From: Legionella brunensis
GTDB taxonomy: Bacteria > Pseudomonadota > Gammaproteobacteria > Legionellales > Legionellaceae
Length of the DNA: 64,000 bases
Assembly: GCF_001467025.1 (NCBI RefSeq)
Contig: NZ_LNXV01000004.1
Coordinates: 60,401 to 124,400 of the forward strand
Direction of reading: 5' to 3'
The notes under the pieces were generated by a model. The model worked only from the letters and a program-made list of their open reading frames with translations. It ran no database searches and had not been told where the DNA came from. Below are positions 25,119 through 36,446 of the stretch, one piece after another. A program made the position numbers and the translations under genes. Each line of letters begins with the position of its first letter. Positions within the stretch are counted from its first letter, which is position 1.

Positions 25119-25889
25119 ATGGCCAAGATAAAAGTACACGTTTTAAATTTTCATAGCATTTTCTCCCATATTGAAATTGTGCTCGAAAATACCTCAACTG
25201 AACCGCATACATATTATGGTGTCAATCGATGGGAAGAACCCATAGATAAATGGAGTATAGGTGGTCCTAAACAATATATTGAGCAGGCTAGCTCCACATA
25301 TAGCTTTGATATTGAAGCTAATTCTGATGAAATTACAAAGAGGTGGAGAAAATATTGGTTGGATACATGGAATGACGCCAGCATTTTAGGTAAAAACTGT
25401 GCAGTGGCAGCACAGTGGTTTTTAACAGAATTTGCAGGTATTCCAAAACCCAGTTTATCAAATGTTAGTTGGAACCATCTTATTTTTGGCATTGTTTGGC
25501 CAAGTTTTCTCCTTTGTCCTGTAACCCTTCCGGGTCGTATTATGTCTAATGCTAAATTCCATATCGAAGCAAGGGACAACCCGGAAATAGCAAATCAATA
25601 TTCTCGGTTATTTTTATATACGAGTATGTCTCTTGCAACACTGGTGTTTGCAGCATCAGTTTTTGCTCTTACTGTTGCTGCTACAATTTTAAGTGGTGGA
25701 ATTGCGGCGCTTGCCATAAGTGGATGTGCTGCTGTGGGTATAGCAAGTACCTATGGCTTTTTTAAAGCCCATAACATATTATCGGCAAAAAATATCTCAG
25801 GTGAGCTGAAGAAAACAGATGAACGCTGCCCAATTAAAGACGATCTAATGTCATATCAAGAAGAAAATTTGAATTTCTCTGCGAGCTAG
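25119..25889 (+). CDS. Membrane protein with a possible permuted papain-like domain, candidate effector
   Basis: 256 residues. The N-terminal 110 residues contain an early His (FSHIEIVLEN, His17), a YYGVNRW strand and GKNCAVAAQWFL (Cys94). His before Cys with this spacing resembles circularly permuted papain-like folds (PPPDE, DUF4105, LRAT types), an inference from motif order. A second part (about 125-215) has hydrophobic segments, including a Gly/Ala-rich hairpin like that of the GTPase tail. There is no signal peptide. The near-consensus PmrA-type promoter supports an effector role. It is divergent from bepA. Confidence 0.6.
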   Translation: MAKIKVHVLNFHSIFSHIEIVLENTSTEPHTYYGVNRWEEPIDKWSIGGPKQYIEQASSTYSFDIEANSDEITKRWRKYWLDTWNDASILGKNCAVAAQWFLTEFAGIPKPSLSNVSWNHLIFGIVWPSFLLCPVTLPGRIMSNAKFHIEARDNPEIANQYSRLFLYTSMSLATLVFAASVFALTVAATILSGGIAALAISGCAAVGIASTYGFFKAHNILSAKNISGELKKTDERCPIKDDLMSYQEENLNFSAS

Positions 25890-25933
25890 GCACTTACTTG
25901 ATCTTAATTTTTTAGATGTTAAGACCCTCTTTG

Positions 25934-26467
25934 CTACAAGCGATAGATTGTCGTTTTATGTACATTAAACGTTTTCGCTACTTCACTAACCGATTTTCCC
26001 TCCCCTAATAAACGCTGAGCAAGAAACTTCTGCTCTTCGTTCATTTTTTCTGGTCTACCAAAGCGAACTCCACGTTTAATGGCAGCAATCCGGCCTGCAC
26101 TGGTTCGTTCACGAATCAAATCACGCTCAAATTCAGCAATGCCTGCAAATACTGTCATAATCATTTTCCCTGCATGAGAAGTTGTATCAGCCCAAGGCTC
26201 AGAAAGCGGGCGAAATGAAGCCTCAGTTATTCTTATTTTTTCCACTAATTCCAGTAAGTGATGAGTAGAGCGAGCTAATCTATCGAGCTTCCAAACGACT
26301 ACTTCATCATTTGGGCGTAATTGATCAAGGAGACGTTGTAATTCTGGACGCACCCTTTTTGCCCCAGAAATTTTTTCTTGAAAAATACGACTACATCCAG
26401 CCTCTTTCAAAGCAGTTAACTGTAACTCCAGGTTTTGCTCAATAGTATACCATAGAATGCTAATCAT
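25934..26467 (-). CDS. Serine recombinase (resolvase/invertase) lacking its catalytic Ser segment
   Basis: 177 residues. Most of the resolvase family signature is intact: LELQLTALKEAGC, SGAKRVRPELQRLLDQL, VVVWKLDRLARSTHHLLEL, AGKMIMTVFAGIAEFERDLIRERT, and a C-terminal helix-turn-helix (SVSEVAKTFNVHKTTIYRL). The N-terminus should read GYxRVSTxxQN, but here it reads MISILWYTIEQN, with no nucleophilic Ser or the preceding Tyr-Ala-Arg. No alternative frame upstream restores it. A small deletion has probably inactivated strand exchange, leaving at most a DNA-binding protein. It lies between an effector-like gene and the rib operon and marks past mobile DNA. Confidence 0.8.
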   Translation of the reverse strand: MISILWYTIEQNLELQLTALKEAGCSRIFQEKISGAKRVRPELQRLLDQLRPNDEVVVWKLDRLARSTHHLLELVEKIRITEASFRPLSEPWADTTSHAGKMIMTVFAGIAEFERDLIRERTSAGRIAAIKRGVRFGRPEKMNEEQKFLAQRLLGEGKSVSEVAKTFNVHKTTIYRL

Positions 26468-26609
26468 ATGATCCGCAGGGAGGGTAATTGCATAAAAGTG
26501 CTAGAGTCTCAATTTAATCTCTTGGTAGAGGGGGTAGATCCCAATCTTGGGCTACTCAAAAATTGAATAATTTGTTAACATATTCTGATTTTTAATTATT
26601 GATTTAACT

Positions 26610-27683
26610 ATGCACAACTACTTTATGCTGGCTGCCCTCGAACAAGCCTGGCTCGGACGGGGTACTTGTGCGCCAAATCCAAGTGTTGGTGCTGTTGTGG
26701 TACACAACGGCGAAATTATAGCGCGTGCCTGGCATCAGGGAGCAGGAAGCCCGCATGCGGAGCAGCTGGTATTAGAACAAGTTCCAGAAGGAATAGGCGA
26801 TCTTATTCTCTATGTGACTTTAGAGCCCTGTAATCACTGGGGTAGAACGCCTCCTTGTGTCTCAACAATTATTCGCCATAAGGTTACACAGGTAATATAT
26901 GGTTTCTCTGATCCCAATCCTGTCGTTGCTGCCAATAACACACCAGAGCTTTTGCAGAGGGCAGGAATTGAGACTAGGTATTTTCCAGTACCAGAAATTG
27001 AGCGTTTTTATCAAAGCTATCGTTATTGGACATTAACCAAAAAGCCTTGGGTCACAGCAAAAATGGCTCAATCTTTAGATGGTAAAATTGCCGGAGTAAA
27101 TGGCGAGCGACGCCACCTATCAAATTCAGCTTGCGCTGAGTTTACTCATCAAAATCGCTTATATACGGATATTATCCTCACTACAGAGAAAACTATTTCC
27201 AGGGATAATCCACTGCTTAATGTTCGGCTTCAGGATAAGGTAAACAGCAAGCCTCTTGCTATTTTGGATAGTCAATTAACACTGGGAAGAGAAGCCAAGA
27301 TTTTTACCGGTGCAAAACATTGTCATATTTTTCACAATGAAAGTTGTGCGGTAGAGAATCCTTTTCCTAATTGTAGTTATCATGCAGTACCCATTAAAAA
27401 TGGTTTATTGGATTTAACTGCAGTGTTAAGTGAGTTGGGACGGCTCGGGTTTCATGATGTATGGGTCGAAGCCGGTGGAATTTTATTTTCAGCACTGCAC
27501 CGAGAAAATTTAGTGCAGCGTACTTATCTTTATCTGGTGCCTGATATTTTGGGTGATAATACTACTCCAGCATTTCATGGTGATTCTATCTTTACCCAAA
27601 AGAAGAACGTTTCATGGCAAGTGAAAGATGACAATGTAATCGCATGCTTCGATTGGCAGGGGGATTTATGTTTACAGGATTAA
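26610..27683 (+). CDS. ribD: Bifunctional riboflavin deaminase/reductase RibD
   Basis: 357 residues, normal length. The N-terminal deaminase has the zinc motif HAE and PCNHWGRTPPC, preceded by APNPSVGAVVV. The C-terminal reductase has KPWVTAKMAQSLDGKIA and VWVEAGGILFSALHRENLV. It converts the GTP-cyclohydrolase product to the 5-amino-6-ribitylamino uracil phosphate. It is first of four rib genes, with ribE overlapping its end by 16 bases. No FMN riboswitch (RFN element) could be recognised upstream. Confidence 0.95.
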   Translation: MHNYFMLAALEQAWLGRGTCAPNPSVGAVVVHNGEIIARAWHQGAGSPHAEQLVLEQVPEGIGDLILYVTLEPCNHWGRTPPCVSTIIRHKVTQVIYGFSDPNPVVAANNTPELLQRAGIETRYFPVPEIERFYQSYRYWTLTKKPWVTAKMAQSLDGKIAGVNGERRHLSNSACAEFTHQNRLYTDIILTTEKTISRDNPLLNVRLQDKVNSKPLAILDSQLTLGREAKIFTGAKHCHIFHNESCAVENPFPNCSYHAVPIKNGLLDLTAVLSELGRLGFHDVWVEAGGILFSALHRENLVQRTYLYLVPDILGDNTTPAFHGDSIFTQKKNVSWQVKDDNVIACFDWQGDLCLQD

Positions 27684-28282
27684 TTGAGGGGTGTGGTGAG
27701 GTTATAGCCAATATTAAAGGTGAAATTGCTAATAGGCTGCTGATTAAATCTCCTTTTAATCAATTGCAAGCTGGTGAAAGTATTGCTGTAAACGGAGTAT
27801 GCCTAACATTACTTCCTGAGTGTGATAATCATCTTATGTTTGATGTATCTCCAGAAACGTTATCATTGACTACGTTAGATCAATTGCAGACAGGTGATTT
27901 TGTTAATTTGGAACGCGCAATGTCAGCTTCGTCACGTTTTGGTGGTCACTATGTAAGTGGACATGTCGATACCACTTGTAGTCTAAAAAAAATACAAACA
28001 ATCGGTGAATATATAGAAATAACAGTAGGTGATTTTGCAGTTTGTGCTAGCATGTACCTTTTGCCAAAAGGTAGTATCACGCTTGAGGGGGTAAGTCTCA
28101 CAATCAATAAAATTATTGGAGAAGATATTCAGTTAATGCTAGTGCCGCATACTCTGGCAAAAACTACCTTGGGACAATTTAAGCCCGGGCAAAGGCTAAA
28201 TGTGGAATTTGATTATTTGACTCGTATCGTAGCACACCAGCTCAGGATTGCGGGGCAATTGAAAGAAGAGGTTGAAGTATGA
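27668..28282 (+). CDS. ribE: Riboflavin synthase alpha subunit
   Basis: 204 residues from the ATG at 27668, with the canonical start MFTGLIEGCGEV and a GGGGG-containing ribosome site inside the end of ribD. Two lumazine-binding halves repeat: VNGVCLTL...SPETLSLTTL and then the second YLLPKGSITLEGVSLTINK...LVPHTLAKTTLG. It dismutates two lumazines to riboflavin. The stop codon overlaps the ribBA start by 4 bases. Confidence 0.95.
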   Translation: MFTGLIEGCGEVIANIKGEIANRLLIKSPFNQLQAGESIAVNGVCLTLLPECDNHLMFDVSPETLSLTTLDQLQTGDFVNLERAMSASSRFGGHYVSGHVDTTCSLKKIQTIGEYIEITVGDFAVCASMYLLPKGSITLEGVSLTINKIIGEDIQLMLVPHTLAKTTLGQFKPGQRLNVEFDYLTRIVAHQLRIAGQLKEEVEV

Positions 28283-29487
28283 CAAGTCCTTTTGCAACCA
28301 TTGAGCAAGCGATTGAAACATTAAAAGCCGGTCGCATGATTATTTTAATGGATGATGAAAATCGTGAGAACGAAGGTGATTTGGTAATAGCTGCACAACA
28401 TGTGACGGCGGATGTTATTAATTTTATGGCTCGTTTTGGCCGTGGACTTATATGTTTGCCGATGGCTCAAACATTAATTAATAAATTGCAATTACCATTA
28501 ATGGCCAATAATAATCGTTCCCCTTATGGAACTGCATTTACAGTGTCAATTGAAGCGGCAAATGGCGTTTCCACAGGAATTTCAGCAAATGATCGCGCTC
28601 ATACGATTAAAGTTGCTATTGATTCTGCCACAGGCCCAAATGATATTGTTTCTCCAGGACATGTGTTTCCATTATCTGCCAAACCACGTGGTGTATTAGA
28701 GCGACCGGGACAAACAGAAGGAAGTGTTGATTTAGCTACCCTTGCCGGACTTACACCTGCTGCCGTCATTTGTGAAATTATTAATGATGATGGAACCATG
28801 AGTCGTCGAGAAGAGTTGGCACGTTTTTCCAAGGAACATAATATCCCAATGGTAACTATTAAAGATTTAATTGATTACCGTATTCGTCACGAGAAATTAG
28901 TAGAGGAAATTGCAACTACAAGGCTACCATTGCACGATTATGGCGATTTTTCTATGACTGCTTTTGAAAATGCTCTTGATAATGCAGAACATTTTGCATT
29001 AGTGAAATCTCCAAAAATTCCTAATCAAGTACCCTTGGTTCGCATTCACTCTGAATGTATTACCGGTGATGTTTTTGGTTCTTGTAAGTGTGATTGTGGT
29101 GCACAATTAAGACAGTCATTAAAAATGATTGCTGAGGAGGGAGGAGTGTTAGTTTATTTACGTCAAGAAGGACGTGGTATTGGTTTGGCGAATAAATTAA
29201 AAGCTTATGCCTTACAAGAGCAAGGTTACGATACGGTAGAAGCAAACTTACAGTTAGGTTTTCCTGCTGATAATCGTGAATATGCTGTAGCATTTCAAAT
29301 ATTAAAGCATTTGGGGATGGATGCTGTTAGGTTATTAACTAATAACCCTAAAAAAGTGGAAGCAATTGAAAAATATGGCTTTAAAGTCATCGAGCGTATT
29401 CCTTTGATGATGCACCCCACTCATGAAAATCGAGATTATTTAAAAACTAAAAAACAGAAACTGGGTCATTTATTGACTATCGATTAG
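28279..29487 (+). CDS. ribBA: DHBP synthase / GTP cyclohydrolase II fusion RibBA
   Basis: 402 residues in two domains. RibB (1-200) shows MDDENRENEGDLVIAA and HVFPLSAKPRGVLERPGQTEGSVDLA, the metal and substrate loops of dihydroxybutanone phosphate synthase. RibA (about 205-402) shows VRIHSECITGDVFGSCKCDCG with the zinc cysteines and YLRQEGRGIGL, the GTP-binding arginine region. Together they feed both branches of riboflavin synthesis. ATGA overlap with ribE indicates coupled translation. Confidence 0.95.
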   Translation: MTSPFATIEQAIETLKAGRMIILMDDENRENEGDLVIAAQHVTADVINFMARFGRGLICLPMAQTLINKLQLPLMANNNRSPYGTAFTVSIEAANGVSTGISANDRAHTIKVAIDSATGPNDIVSPGHVFPLSAKPRGVLERPGQTEGSVDLATLAGLTPAAVICEIINDDGTMSRREELARFSKEHNIPMVTIKDLIDYRIRHEKLVEEIATTRLPLHDYGDFSMTAFENALDNAEHFALVKSPKIPNQVPLVRIHSECITGDVFGSCKCDCGAQLRQSLKMIAEEGGVLVYLRQEGRGIGLANKLKAYALQEQGYDTVEANLQLGFPADNREYAVAFQILKHLGMDAVRLLTNNPKKVEAIEKYGFKVIERIPLMMHPTHENRDYLKTKKQKLGHLLTID

Positions 29488-29495
29488 GTAGAGCT

Positions 29496-29978
29496 ATGAG
29501 ACATATTGCTGTTAATTCTAGTGAAGTTGTAAATTCTTTCCCACTAGCCATTGTGGTTAGTCGTTTTAATCAAGCTGTTACACAAGAGCTGCAACGAGGC
29601 GCATTGGAGAGGCTAAAGGAACGTGGTATTAGAACGGAAGATATTATTGTTGTAGAAGTTCCTGGGGCTATAGAAATCTCTTTGATTGCCAAGCGCTTGG
29701 CCGTGAGTAAGCAAGTTAAGGCAATTATAGCTTTGGGCGCTGTTATACGTGGTGAAACGAGCCATTATGATTATGTTTGTGAACAAGTCAGTAATGGTTG
29801 TCAGCGAGTGGCATTGGATTATGATATTCCGGTAATTTTTGGGGTATTAACCACTGAAAATGATGCACAAGCATGGGATCGTCTTGGTGGTGATCATGGG
29901 CATAAAGGTCGTGATGCAGCTGATTGTGCCATTGAAATGCATCAAATCAGCGCTGAACTTGAGCATCTTATCCGATAA
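29496..29978 (+). CDS. ribH: 6,7-dimethyl-8-ribityllumazine synthase
   Basis: 160 residues, typical length. Motifs: VVSRFNQAVTQ, VPGAIEISLIAKRLA, ALGAVIRGETSHYDYVC and VIFGVLTTENDAQAWDR. The His in RGETSHYDY is the catalytic acid/base. It supplies lumazine for RibE and closes the rib operon, 8 bases after ribBA. It is followed by a small terminator before pyrG. Confidence 0.95.
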   Translation: MRHIAVNSSEVVNSFPLAIVVSRFNQAVTQELQRGALERLKERGIRTEDIIVVEVPGAIEISLIAKRLAVSKQVKAIIALGAVIRGETSHYDYVCEQVSNGCQRVALDYDIPVIFGVLTTENDAQAWDRLGGDHGHKGRDAADCAIEMHQISAELEHLIR

Positions 29979-30037
29979 TCTAGCCATAATTAACGGACCC
30001 CGCGGGATCTAGGGGTTTATGTTATTAATTTGCTTAA

Positions 30038-32661
<2,624 letters not shown>

Positions 32662-32777
32662 ATACTAGCTCCCGTATGGAGCCATGGTGAAGTACGGGAA
32701 TAAACTAGCGATACTCTGTTTCTGTAATTTTTTAAAATTTGTAGTGGGATTGTTTTATTGAAATAGAGTGCTTGACT

Positions 32778-32865
32778 TGGCGGAGAGGCAGGGATTCGAA
32801 CCCTGGGAAGGTTGCCCTTCAACGGTTTTCAAGACCGCCGCTTTCGACCGCTCAGCCACCTCTCC
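32778..32865 (-). tRNA. tRNA-Ser (anticodon UGA)
   Basis: 88 nucleotides including an encoded CCA (32778-32780 on the plus strand as TGG). The acceptor arms GGAGAGG/CCTCTCC pair fully. The anticodon loop CTTGAAA reads UGA. The long variable arm (class II tRNA) and the T-loop GGTTCGAATCC are present. It lies alone between kdsA and an inverted-repeat element. Confidence 0.95.
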
Positions 32866-32980
32866 GATAGGGCAGAAATATATATCAACACTGACTTCAA
32901 TGCAAATGATTTTTAAATTAAAAAGACATCTTTTCTAATCATCAATTCATGTCTACAGTTTATTAGTTACTAGAGAGATA

Positions 32981-33133
32981 TATACCCAAGATACTTCAAA
33001 ATGTTATTTTTTTATCTATCGTTTTTTCTTCTTGAGAAGTTTTAAAGGCTCGCAATAGGGCTTGCTATTACTCGATTTCTGAGGAAAAAATCAAGTCGAC
33101 TAAAACATAGCATTTTGAAGTATCTTGGGTATA
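32981..33133. repeat. 153-bp element with 23-bp perfect inverted termini
   Basis: Termini 32981-33003 (beginning TATACCCAAGATACTTC) and 33111-33133 are exact reverse complements and enclose 107 bases with no ORF but partial internal symmetry. This resembles a MITE or other fold-back element next to tRNA-Ser. If the terminal TA is counted as a target duplication, the element ends are TACCC/GGGTA. The whole non-coding gap between kdsA and bamD (642 bases) holds only the tRNA and this element. Confidence 0.7.
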
Positions 33134-33303
33134 ATGTGCCCATTTGTGATTAGAGCAGTTTTCAATTAACAACGATGTAACCTTTTGTTGATATTGCATC
33201 TTCAATGTGCGAATCAAATCGGCATAATTAACCGTAAGGCAAAAGCATTAATGTAAATTGGTAAAAGCCCTAATAATGGCGTTCATAATTATAGGTGTGT
33301 TAG

Positions 33304-34077
33304 ATGAAACGAATTCAAGCGCTGCTTCTTATTAGTCTTTTTTTGTCTTTAACTGCTTGTAAATGGTGGGGTAAAGATGATGACGATTATAATCCTTATC
33401 AAGGAATGACTGCTAAACAGTTATTAACTGAGTCAGAAAAGGCAATAGCGAAAGAGCAATATGACAGTGCTACTAAACGCCTTGAGGCAATGGAGTCAAT
33501 GTATCCTTTTAGCGACTATGCTGAAAAAGCACAAATGGATTTAATTTATGCTTACTATAAAAAGGATGATTTTGCTTCTGCTGCAGCGACAGCCGAGCGC
33601 TTTATTCATCTGTACCCGCGCTCCAGAAACGTTGATTATGCATATTACATGAAAGGGCTTGCTAATTTTCAGCAGCCACGAGGGGCTTTTTCTAATAAAT
33701 TACCTTTGGATGAGTCATGGCGTGACCCCGGAACGCAAGCACAAGCCTATTCGGATTTTGCCACCTTAGTGCAGAAATTCCCTGAGAGCCCTTATAAAGC
33801 CAATGCCTTACAAAGAATGATTTACTTAAGAAATATGTTTGCCCAGCGTGAACTGAATACATCTAAATACTATTATGAACGAAAGATGTATGTAGCAGCT
33901 GCTGAGCGTGCCAGCTTTTTAGTCAAAAATTACCCGCAAGCTCCGAGTGCACAACAAGCTTTGGCCATTATGTATCACGCCAATAAGGCAATGGGATTAA
34001 ACAAGGCTGCAGATGATGCTTTGGCCGTCTACCAGGCGACTTATCACAAACAGCCACCGAGTATGATTGTTCAATAG
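33304..34077 (+). CDS. bamD: Outer membrane assembly lipoprotein BamD
   Basis: 257 residues. The lipoprotein signal LSLTAC places the acylated Cys at residue 19. TPR-like helix pairs follow: AKQLLTESEKAIAKEQYDSATKRLEAMESMYPF, AYYKKDDFASAAATAERFIHLYPRSRNVDYAYYMKGLANF and the DPGTQAQAYSDFATLVQKFPESPYKANA region. BamD is the essential lipoprotein partner of BamA in inserting outer-membrane beta-barrels. It is a single gene ended by a strong terminator. Confidence 0.93.
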   Translation: MKRIQALLLISLFLSLTACKWWGKDDDDYNPYQGMTAKQLLTESEKAIAKEQYDSATKRLEAMESMYPFSDYAEKAQMDLIYAYYKKDDFASAAATAERFIHLYPRSRNVDYAYYMKGLANFQQPRGAFSNKLPLDESWRDPGTQAQAYSDFATLVQKFPESPYKANALQRMIYLRNMFAQRELNTSKYYYERKMYVAAAERASFLVKNYPQAPSAQQALAIMYHANKAMGLNKAADDALAVYQATYHKQPPSMIVQ

Positions 34078-34106
34078 AAAACGTAATCTTTAAGGGAAGC
34101 AAGATG

Positions 34107-34141
34107 AGCCGTATTGGCATTAGCTAATACGGCTATTTTTT
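34107..34141 (+). terminator. Rho-independent terminator after bamD
   Basis: A 12-bp stem (arms 34107-34118 and 34123-34134, one G-U pair) with an ATTA loop, followed by ATTTTTT. It is situated between convergent bamD and rdgC. Confidence 0.8.
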
Positions 34142-34144
34142 GCA

Positions 34145-35074
34145 TTAGGCAGTACATGCTTCTATAAGTGGTGCTTTTTCTTCTTGAGGATGTTTGTTTA
34201 ATCCAGCAAGTAAGTCGTCGATTAGGGCACGTAGCTCTCCATGAAGCAAGGTTAATGCGGCATCCCTTTGTTGATATTCTTCTTCCAATTGGCGAATTTC
34301 ATCAAATTCATCGATTAAATAATCCAAGCTTTTCAGACGCTTAAATGTTAAATCATGGGTTAAAGTAAATTGAATACGCTCATTCCATATCAATGAAATT
34401 TCAGCAGCAGCCAAACCTTGTGATAATAAAGTTAAAATTTCTTCGGCAGGCAATTCATAACCTTTACAATTTACCCGTTTCTTTTCATCGTCCAATGAGA
34501 AAAGCAGGCAATCAGAGGCTAACTGAAACGAAGCAGGGAGCAGGGAGGGATTGCTGATCCATTGAGCAAAACGCATTGCCAAATTTTCTTGATAAGCAAT
34601 AGGTTCTATCTGAATACCTGGGATTGATTTTCGTAATAAGGAGGTAAGCTGGGAAGCTTGATTGTTACTGGCTGCATTTACAATCAAGCGATTACTCATC
34701 GTATCGAGTAAAGCGAACATCTGCTTTTGTACACAAAAAGACTTCGGTAATAATTCAAACTCCAGATCCTCAGCAAGCTGTGAGCGCTCTGCACGTTTTA
34801 CAGTTCGTTGTTGTTGTGTTTCCAAGGCTTGAATACGTTCTGCTAGTAAGCGTTTAATAACCCCGCGAGGAAGAATTCTTTCCTCTTTACCTAAACAGAT
34901 GAGAGAGCAACCTGCGACTTCCTGGACAAGCTCATCAGCATAAGCAGGTAACCAACCATAGACAAATCTTGCATGAGGGGGGCAGGGTTTTAAGGCGTCT
35001 TCGGCTAAAGCACTTGTTAAATCGACGGCTTCTTTGAACTCATAATGATAGATAAGGGCATTGTTAAACCACAT
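34145..35074 (-). CDS. rdgC: Recombination-associated protein RdgC
   Basis: 309 residues, typical length. It opens with MWFNNALIYHYEF and contains ARFVYGWLPAYADELVQEVAGCSLICLGKEERILPRGVIKRLL and LLPKSFCVQKQMFALLDTMSNRLIVNAAS, characteristic of RdgC. The protein forms a ring around DNA and restrains RecA. It is a single gene, divergent from the broken gene that follows. Confidence 0.92.
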   Translation of the reverse strand: MWFNNALIYHYEFKEAVDLTSALAEDALKPCPPHARFVYGWLPAYADELVQEVAGCSLICLGKEERILPRGVIKRLLAERIQALETQQQRTVKRAERSQLAEDLEFELLPKSFCVQKQMFALLDTMSNRLIVNAASNNQASQLTSLLRKSIPGIQIEPIAYQENLAMRFAQWISNPSLLPASFQLASDCLLFSLDDEKKRVNCKGYELPAEEILTLLSQGLAAAEISLIWNERIQFTLTHDLTFKRLKSLDYLIDEFDEIRQLEEEYQQRDAALTLLHGELRALIDDLLAGLNKHPQEEKAPLIEACTA

Positions 35075-35253
35075 AGGACGACCTCTATTATAAAAATGCT
35101 GATGCTAGCATGTTTCGTCAAGCACGGCGATTAGAAAGCTTGAAAATTATAGGGAGAATTGAATGTTATGCGAAAAGCATATTGTTTAATATCTTGACAA
35201 AAAGATCTAGAGCATTTTACAGTGTAGTTTTAAAAGTAACCAGGAGATTAATT

Positions 35254-36372
35254 ATGCTCGCTAAAAGTGAAGTTATAGCTCAATTAGAAGATTCTAAGCA
35301 CCTTACAAATTGTTCCGAAGCTCATAGCCAAACCACATTTGAGAGTGAGGAACGGGGTTATCTTTTTAGAAAATAGCAAAAAAGAGTCTCCTTGTTTATC
35401 CCCATCTGCTCAGCGATATCGCTTATTTCAGTCTAATCCTCAAGTTGTACAGGAACTTCGATTAAGAAAATCTTGTGAAAAAGCGAATAACCGTTTTCAC
35501 GATATTCATGCTCAATATGCTCGAAAAAATCTAGAGGAAGCTTACATTCTTATTATGTTACGTGGGGAACTCTCTCTATGGAAAAAAGAGAATGAAGGAA
35601 ATTACCACGAAGTTAAAAGCCAACCTACTGAGGCTAAGGGGTTAGCTTATAACTACCTTAAAACTCTTTTGCATATATCAACAGCGCTTTTTATGCTGGC
35701 TGACATGAATGCAAGGAGCAAATTATCATTTGAGGATACGCAATCTCATTTGAGTGGAATGGTTTCTGAGCTGACAGACATAACATCGTGGGAGTCAGAA
35801 TTGACAAGGATGTTCTGGTTCTTGGAAAAGAACTTTCAACATTGTTATTGAGGGAATTAAAAGCTAACCAACCTCTTCAAGATATTGTGACCATTTTGCA
35901 CCATCAGCAGAAGACTTTACTGGGACGAATCAGCCAAAAAGTCACTGCTCTGCAATTGTATAGTGTGCATGAGATATTAAAGGAGTGGGAATTATCTGGA
36001 CTTCTTGTCAAAAAAAAGGCTCGTGCTATTGTTACAGGTACCCAAGGACCTCGCAAGGGTATGATTGAAGTGCAATATCTTCAGTATTATCTTCAAAACT
36101 CAAATCAAGATACTGATGATGAGCTTGTTTTTTATGCTGAAATGCCGCCGCAACTTCTGTCTGAAGCAACAGGCACTATGGTGATTGAATACCTGAGTAA
36201 AGAGCTTTGCAACAATTTGATTGGTGAGATGGTATTTAATAACAAGAAGGCTATGCAAGAGGATATCCTGCGTTGTTATGCGCCACCCGTAATTCAAGAA
36301 ATAATTGGTGAAGAGTCAACAACAGTTAAGATACCAGCCCTGTCAACACCTCAATGTCCTTATCAACACTAA
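35254..36372 (+). pseudogene. Gene split by two compensating frameshifts, unknown product
   Basis: A strong AGGAGA site precedes the ATG at 35254. The reading MLAKSEVIAQLEDSKHLTNC closes in that frame at 35376, but a second frame runs 35339-35851 (SPSAQRYRLFQSNPQ..., helical) and the first frame reopens about 35788-36372 (LLLRELKANQPLQDIVTILHHQQKTLLGRISQKV...). Together they would make one helical protein of about 372 residues. Likely shift points are the T5/A4/A6 runs at 35358-35386 and a GGAAAAGAA stretch near 35820. No family is recognised. It could be a decayed gene, sequence error, or three small genes; the last is least likely as the later parts start at TTG or GTG without ribosome sites. 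Confidence 0.5.
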
Positions 36373-36383
36373 GATTATAGTCC

Positions 36384-36407
36384 CTCGGCAATACTTCAAT
36401 TGTCGAG
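36384..36407. terminator. Probable bidirectional terminator
   Basis: A 9-bp stem CTCGGCAAT/ATTGTCGAG (one G-U) with a 6-base loop between the broken gene and the convergent outer-membrane gene. It is followed by an AT-rich tail. Confidence 0.5.
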
Positions 36408-36446
36408 AGATATTTTAATAGCGAGCCAGAATAAAAACGCCACATA

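Noticed and set aside
26468-26609. FMN riboswitch before ribD
   Set aside because: None of the conserved RFN element segments could be found.
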